From: Mesoaciditoga lauensis cd-1655R = DSM 25116
GTDB taxonomy: Bacteria > Thermotogota > Thermotogae > Mesoaciditogales > Mesoaciditogaceae
Assembly: GCF_000745455.1 (NCBI RefSeq)
Contig: NZ_JQJI01000010.1
Span: 1 to 62,206, forward strand
Direction: 5' to 3'
Length of the DNA stretch: 62,206 nt
The notes under the pieces were generated by a model. It did no database searches. It had not been told where the DNA came from and was given only the letters and a program-made list of their open reading frames with translations. This document shows positions 60,206 through 62,206 of this stretch, one piece after another (position 1 is the first letter of the stretch; each line of letters begins with the position of its first letter). Both the position numbers and the translations under genes were made by a program.

Positions 60206-60224
60206 AAGTTTCCCTCCCTATTCC

Positions 60225-60575
60225 TTAAGTTCTAGAAATCATCCATATACCGGCTATCATCAACAGTATTCCCGCTAACCTAAGCAATGATAGATGTTCT
60301 GAAAAGAGGAAAAATGACACGGTTATTATTATTAGGAAACCGCCTGTGGTCATAATAGGATATGCCAAACTGAGATCTAATTTGCTAAGGACTATTGCAT
60401 ATCCTCCAAATGCTAAACCAAAGCACATGATGCCCAACCATATTTTCCAATTGGTAAGAGCGTAAATTGCAAGAGAAGAAAAATTCTTTGATGGGGCGTC
60501 TTTCATGGCATACTTTGCCAATATATTTCCAGTCGCATTTAAAGTAAGCGAGACAACAAGCAAAATCCAGTACAT
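60225..60575 (-). CDS. Four-helix SMR/DMT-family membrane protein (ArnE/F-like)
   Basis: A 116-residue protein with four membrane helices (WILLVVSLTLNATGNILAKYAM; IWLGIMCFGLAFGGYAIVLSKL; LAYPIMTTGGFLIIITVSFFLF; LLRLAGILLMIAGIWMI). The Glu essential for drug export in EmrE helix 1 is absent (NATGN), so a flippase role for lipid-linked sugars, as in ArnE/ArnF, fits better with its glycan neighbours. CGGAGG precedes the ATG. It is the first gene of the operon. Confidence 0.78.
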   Translation of the reverse strand: MYWILLVVSLTLNATGNILAKYAMKDAPSKNFSSLAIYALTNWKIWLGIMCFGLAFGGYAIVLSKLDLSLAYPIMTTGGFLIIITVSFFLFSEHLSLLRLAGILLMIAGIWMISRT

Positions 60576-60667
60576 CTAAATTCCTCCGTTCGAAATCAAC
60601 TTTCAAGAGTTTAACACAAAATGTAGCCTCTCATTTATTGTGATACGATTTTTTCTTATGAGGTTAC

Positions 60668-60911
60668 CTACCCCTACGCCGGCTTCACCTCCAATTCCCC
60701 CGCAAGGGGGGGCAGACTCATTGTAGAAATGGCTTCGTCGATACTTCTTATGCACATAGGCAGGCCTTTTAATTTGAAAAGCAACTTTCTTGATTCTCCT
60801 TCCAAAACTGGGAGGAGTGGCAACGTAGTTGGCGAGGAGGGTTCATCTTTTCTTTTGGTTTCAATGCCAACGGCTTTCCAACTGATTTCTTAATCTTCAC
60901 GCACAATCTTA
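60668..60911 (-). repeat. Dispersed repeat family B, copy 3 (inverted)
   Basis: The reverse of copies 1 and 2: CCCCCGCAAGGGGGGGCAGAC, ATGGCTTCGTCGATA, GGAGGAGTGGCAACGTAGTTG, TTTCCAACTGATTTCTTAAT, then CTTCACGCACAATCTTATTC. Only one full GC hairpin unit remains. It fills about half of the 521-base gap 60576-61097; the rest is AT-rich with no gene I can support. Confidence 0.75.
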
Positions 60912-61097
60912 TTCAATTCGATTTGCATAATTTGAGTATGAAAACACCCTATAAAATACGTAAGAACAGAGCTAACGGCACTTTTTCTTACTACTTACGA
61001 CTCACTTCTCAAGATAAAATGTACATTTTCATCTTTTTCAAAGATCTCTTTTCTACATCGAATTGAATCATTACTTTCACACGCTAAGAGATAAAAA

Positions 61098-61997
61098 TTA
61101 CTTTATGTACAGGAACAAAATCACGCTTACAAACCAGGCGAGCACGGAAGAAATTATTCCCCAATCTTTTATCACGATTTCTACCGGATCTCCACCTTCG
61201 CTTTTAACGTATATTATGTACAAATAGCGGAATAAACCGTATATCACCCACGGCACGGTATAGACAAGATTAGCCGTTCCGAATTTCGCAACCACTGCCG
61301 GATCAATTGTGTAAAGAGAATAAAAAATGATGGTAGTTGCGACCGTTACGGTGATCATTTCATCTACGAATCTTTCATTGTACAACGACAAAACTTTCCT
61401 ATGATCCGAAGCGTTTTCGCCAAGTGAGACTATTTCATGACGTCTTTTTGCAAAACCTATAAATAAAGATATGGAAAAAGTGGTAAGTAACATCCAATTC
61501 GAAAGATGGACATTCGTCGCAAAAATTCCAGCCAGGATTCTTAGAACGAATCCTGTTGCTATTATCATGACATCTATTACAACCAGCTCTTTAAGATAAA
61601 GAGTATAGAAGAGGTTCATCACCACGTAAGAAGCCGTTATCGCCGCCACGTAGGAATTCATAGGATAGGAAAGTCCTACTGCCACAAGTAACAAAAATGT
61701 GAAGAGAATCCAAGCAGATCTAACACTTATCCTTCCAGTGGCAATGGGACGGTTTTTCTTTATTGGATGGTTTCTATCAGATTCTCTATCATGTATATCG
61801 TTGAAAACATATACGGCACTTGCTCCAGCGCAAAAGAAAAGAAAAGCCAAAACATTTGAGAATAACTCTTTTGAATTCAAAAGTTTTAGCGAAAAAATGG
61901 CTGGTGCAAAAACAAAAGTGTTTTTTACCCAATGTGACGGACGTATGAGTTTTACGTAGTCCTTTACCAAGCTTGATGTCAAATTCGATCTCTCCAT
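61098..61997 (-). CDS. UbiA-family prenyltransferase, decaprenyl-phosphate phosphoribosyltransferase-like
   Basis: A 299-residue, roughly 8-helix protein. It begins LVKDYVKLIRPSHWVKNTFVFAP and has the prenyl/Mg site YVFNDIHDRESDRNHPIKKNRPIATGRIS, close to the NDxxDxxxDRxHPxKxxRPIAxG pattern of DPPR synthases rather than of quinone UbiA enzymes, and a second site IGFAKRRHEI. It would link phosphoribose to a polyprenyl phosphate, a first step to ribose or arabinose surface polymers. The start is ATG 61997 (no Shine-Dalgarno) or TTG 61980-61982 (6 bases after GGAGAG). The promoter is at 62100-62128. Confidence 0.85.
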   Translation of the reverse strand: MERSNLTSSLVKDYVKLIRPSHWVKNTFVFAPAIFSLKLLNSKELFSNVLAFLFFCAGASAVYVFNDIHDRESDRNHPIKKNRPIATGRISVRSAWILFTFLLLVAVGLSYPMNSYVAAITASYVVMNLFYTLYLKELVVIDVMIIATGFVLRILAGIFATNVHLSNWMLLTTFSISLFIGFAKRRHEIVSLGENASDHRKVLSLYNERFVDEMITVTVATTIIFYSLYTIDPAVVAKFGTANLVYTVPWVIYGLFRYLYIIYVKSEGGDPVEIVIKDWGIISSVLAWFVSVILFLYIK

Positions 61998-62085
61998 GAT
62001 TTATTTTTTAAAAACGACACAAACCGATTGACTTTAAACGTATTTTCCTAATTTTTCAAATTTGATATTAAAAAAAGAAGTTAAA

Positions 62086-62100
62086 TTCAAGCATCTTGAA
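62086..62100. promoter_or_regulatory. Palindromic operator TTCAA-N5-TTGAA at the UbiA-gene promoter
   Basis: TTCAAGCATCTTGAA is a perfect 15-base palindrome (arms TTCAAG/CTTGAA) overlapping the end of the -10 box. The ten bases TATAATTCAA are identical to those at the DUF2089 promoter. Confidence 0.6.
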
Positions 62101-62128
62101 TTATAGCACGTTCCGTGATGCCTCAAAA
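62100..62128 (-). promoter_or_regulatory. Promoter of the UbiA-family gene, -35 inside the terminal repeat
   Basis: On the minus strand TATAAT (62100-62105) is preceded at 17 bases by TTTTGA (62123-62128), which is part of the first 21-bp repeat. A poorer alternative -35 is TTGAGG at 15 bases. The -10 is strong, the -35 weak. Confidence 0.5.
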
Positions 62129-62206
62129 TAAAATCTACAGGAAGTAGCATTCGTTGCCTCAAAATAAAATCTACATTTGTGATTTGACGGAATCGAGACG
62201 CCTCCT
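62119..62206. mobile_element. Tandem 21-bp repeats, probable end of an IS21-like or similar element
   Basis: TGCCTCAAAATAAAATCTAC plus A occurs at 62119-62139 and again at 62155-62175, 36 bases apart, and the window ends with a further CGCCTCCT. Repeated transposase-binding sites of about 20 bp just inside a TG end are typical of IS21-type ends. The element body lies beyond the window, so this rests on the repeats alone. Confidence 0.5.

Overview
The window is a gene-dense, low-GC bacterial chromosome segment (about 40% GC by eye). Its gene content best fits a thermophilic or moderately thermophilic member of the Thermotogota. The reasons are Lys/Glu-rich proteins, a Wtp-type tungstate/molybdate transporter, pyruvate phosphate dikinase, GlpX-type fructose bisphosphatase, rubredoxin with an Rrf2 regulator, a small C-terminal-aromatic outer-envelope protein, an oligopeptide ABC operon, and lysine-fermentation genes. 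Genus is inference only. Genes sit in long, tightly overlapping operons separated by intergenic stretches filled with dispersed repeats.

Layout, left to right. 1-280: 5' part of an IS630-type transposase running off the edge. 430-4476 (-): tRNA-Lys, an attenuator leader, infC-rpmI-rplT, then ppdK. 4478-5300: two kinds of dispersed repeat. 5310-6395 (+): a degenerate M24 peptidase-like protein. 6385-11017 (-): a regulator-led operon (DUF2089 regulator, DUF4097 protein, small membrane protein, MFS exporter, SHOCT-like protein, fliI). 11509-12587 (+): Rrf2 regulator, unknown protein, rubredoxin. 12666-14078 (-): HtrA protease. 14607-18727 (-): wtpABC followed by a CoA-transferase pair. 19090-28172 (-): a ten-gene overlapping chain (rlmB, mutL, dprA, ABC exporter pair, STAS, rpiB, HAD phosphatase, moaB, moeA). 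28325-35695: phaJ-like gene, envelope protein, then thrS-kal-kce and yajC-secD-secF. 36383-42294 (+): an oligopeptide-type ABC transporter. 42726-47421 (+): a peptidoglycan-recycling set (nagZ, sugar kinase, AmiE-like amidase, anmK). 48610-54534 (+): a 1,974-residue lipoprotein of FN3 and Ig-like repeats. 54612-54966 (-): tmRNA. 55155-57403 (-): glpX, SDR and a frameshifted bcp. 57875-61997 (-): a surface-glycan-like membrane set (acyltransferase, polytopic protein, SMR-type protein, UbiA-type prenyltransferase). 62119-62206: tandem repeats resembling a transposon end.

The clearest new signal is a family of about 360-bp non-coding elements (at least ten full or partial copies) with terminal inverted repeats (CTCATGTTGTGCGTGAAC) and 7-bp target duplications, three exact and one 6/7. 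They are MITE-like. One copy sits between the ABC transporter operon and nagZ. Removing it and its duplication leaves a gap of only 62 bp, so transporter and recycling genes were probably one muropeptide uptake-and-recycling operon, and the duplicated target supplies the nagZ Shine-Dalgarno.

Other points worth attention: three genes (yajC, secD, atoD) carry a hairpin between Shine-Dalgarno and start codon; two distant promoters (DUF2089 operon and the UbiA gene) share the same TTCAA-N5-TTGAA palindrome fused to the -10 box; infC appears to start at ATT behind an intrinsic attenuator; a permease gene appears to start at ACG; the tmRNA resume codon appears to be GTC. Metabolically the genes suggest amino-acid (lysine) fermentation through 3-aminobutyryl-CoA and acetoacetyl-CoA, tungsto- or molybdoenzymes, peptide and muropeptide scavenging, and a complex cell surface.
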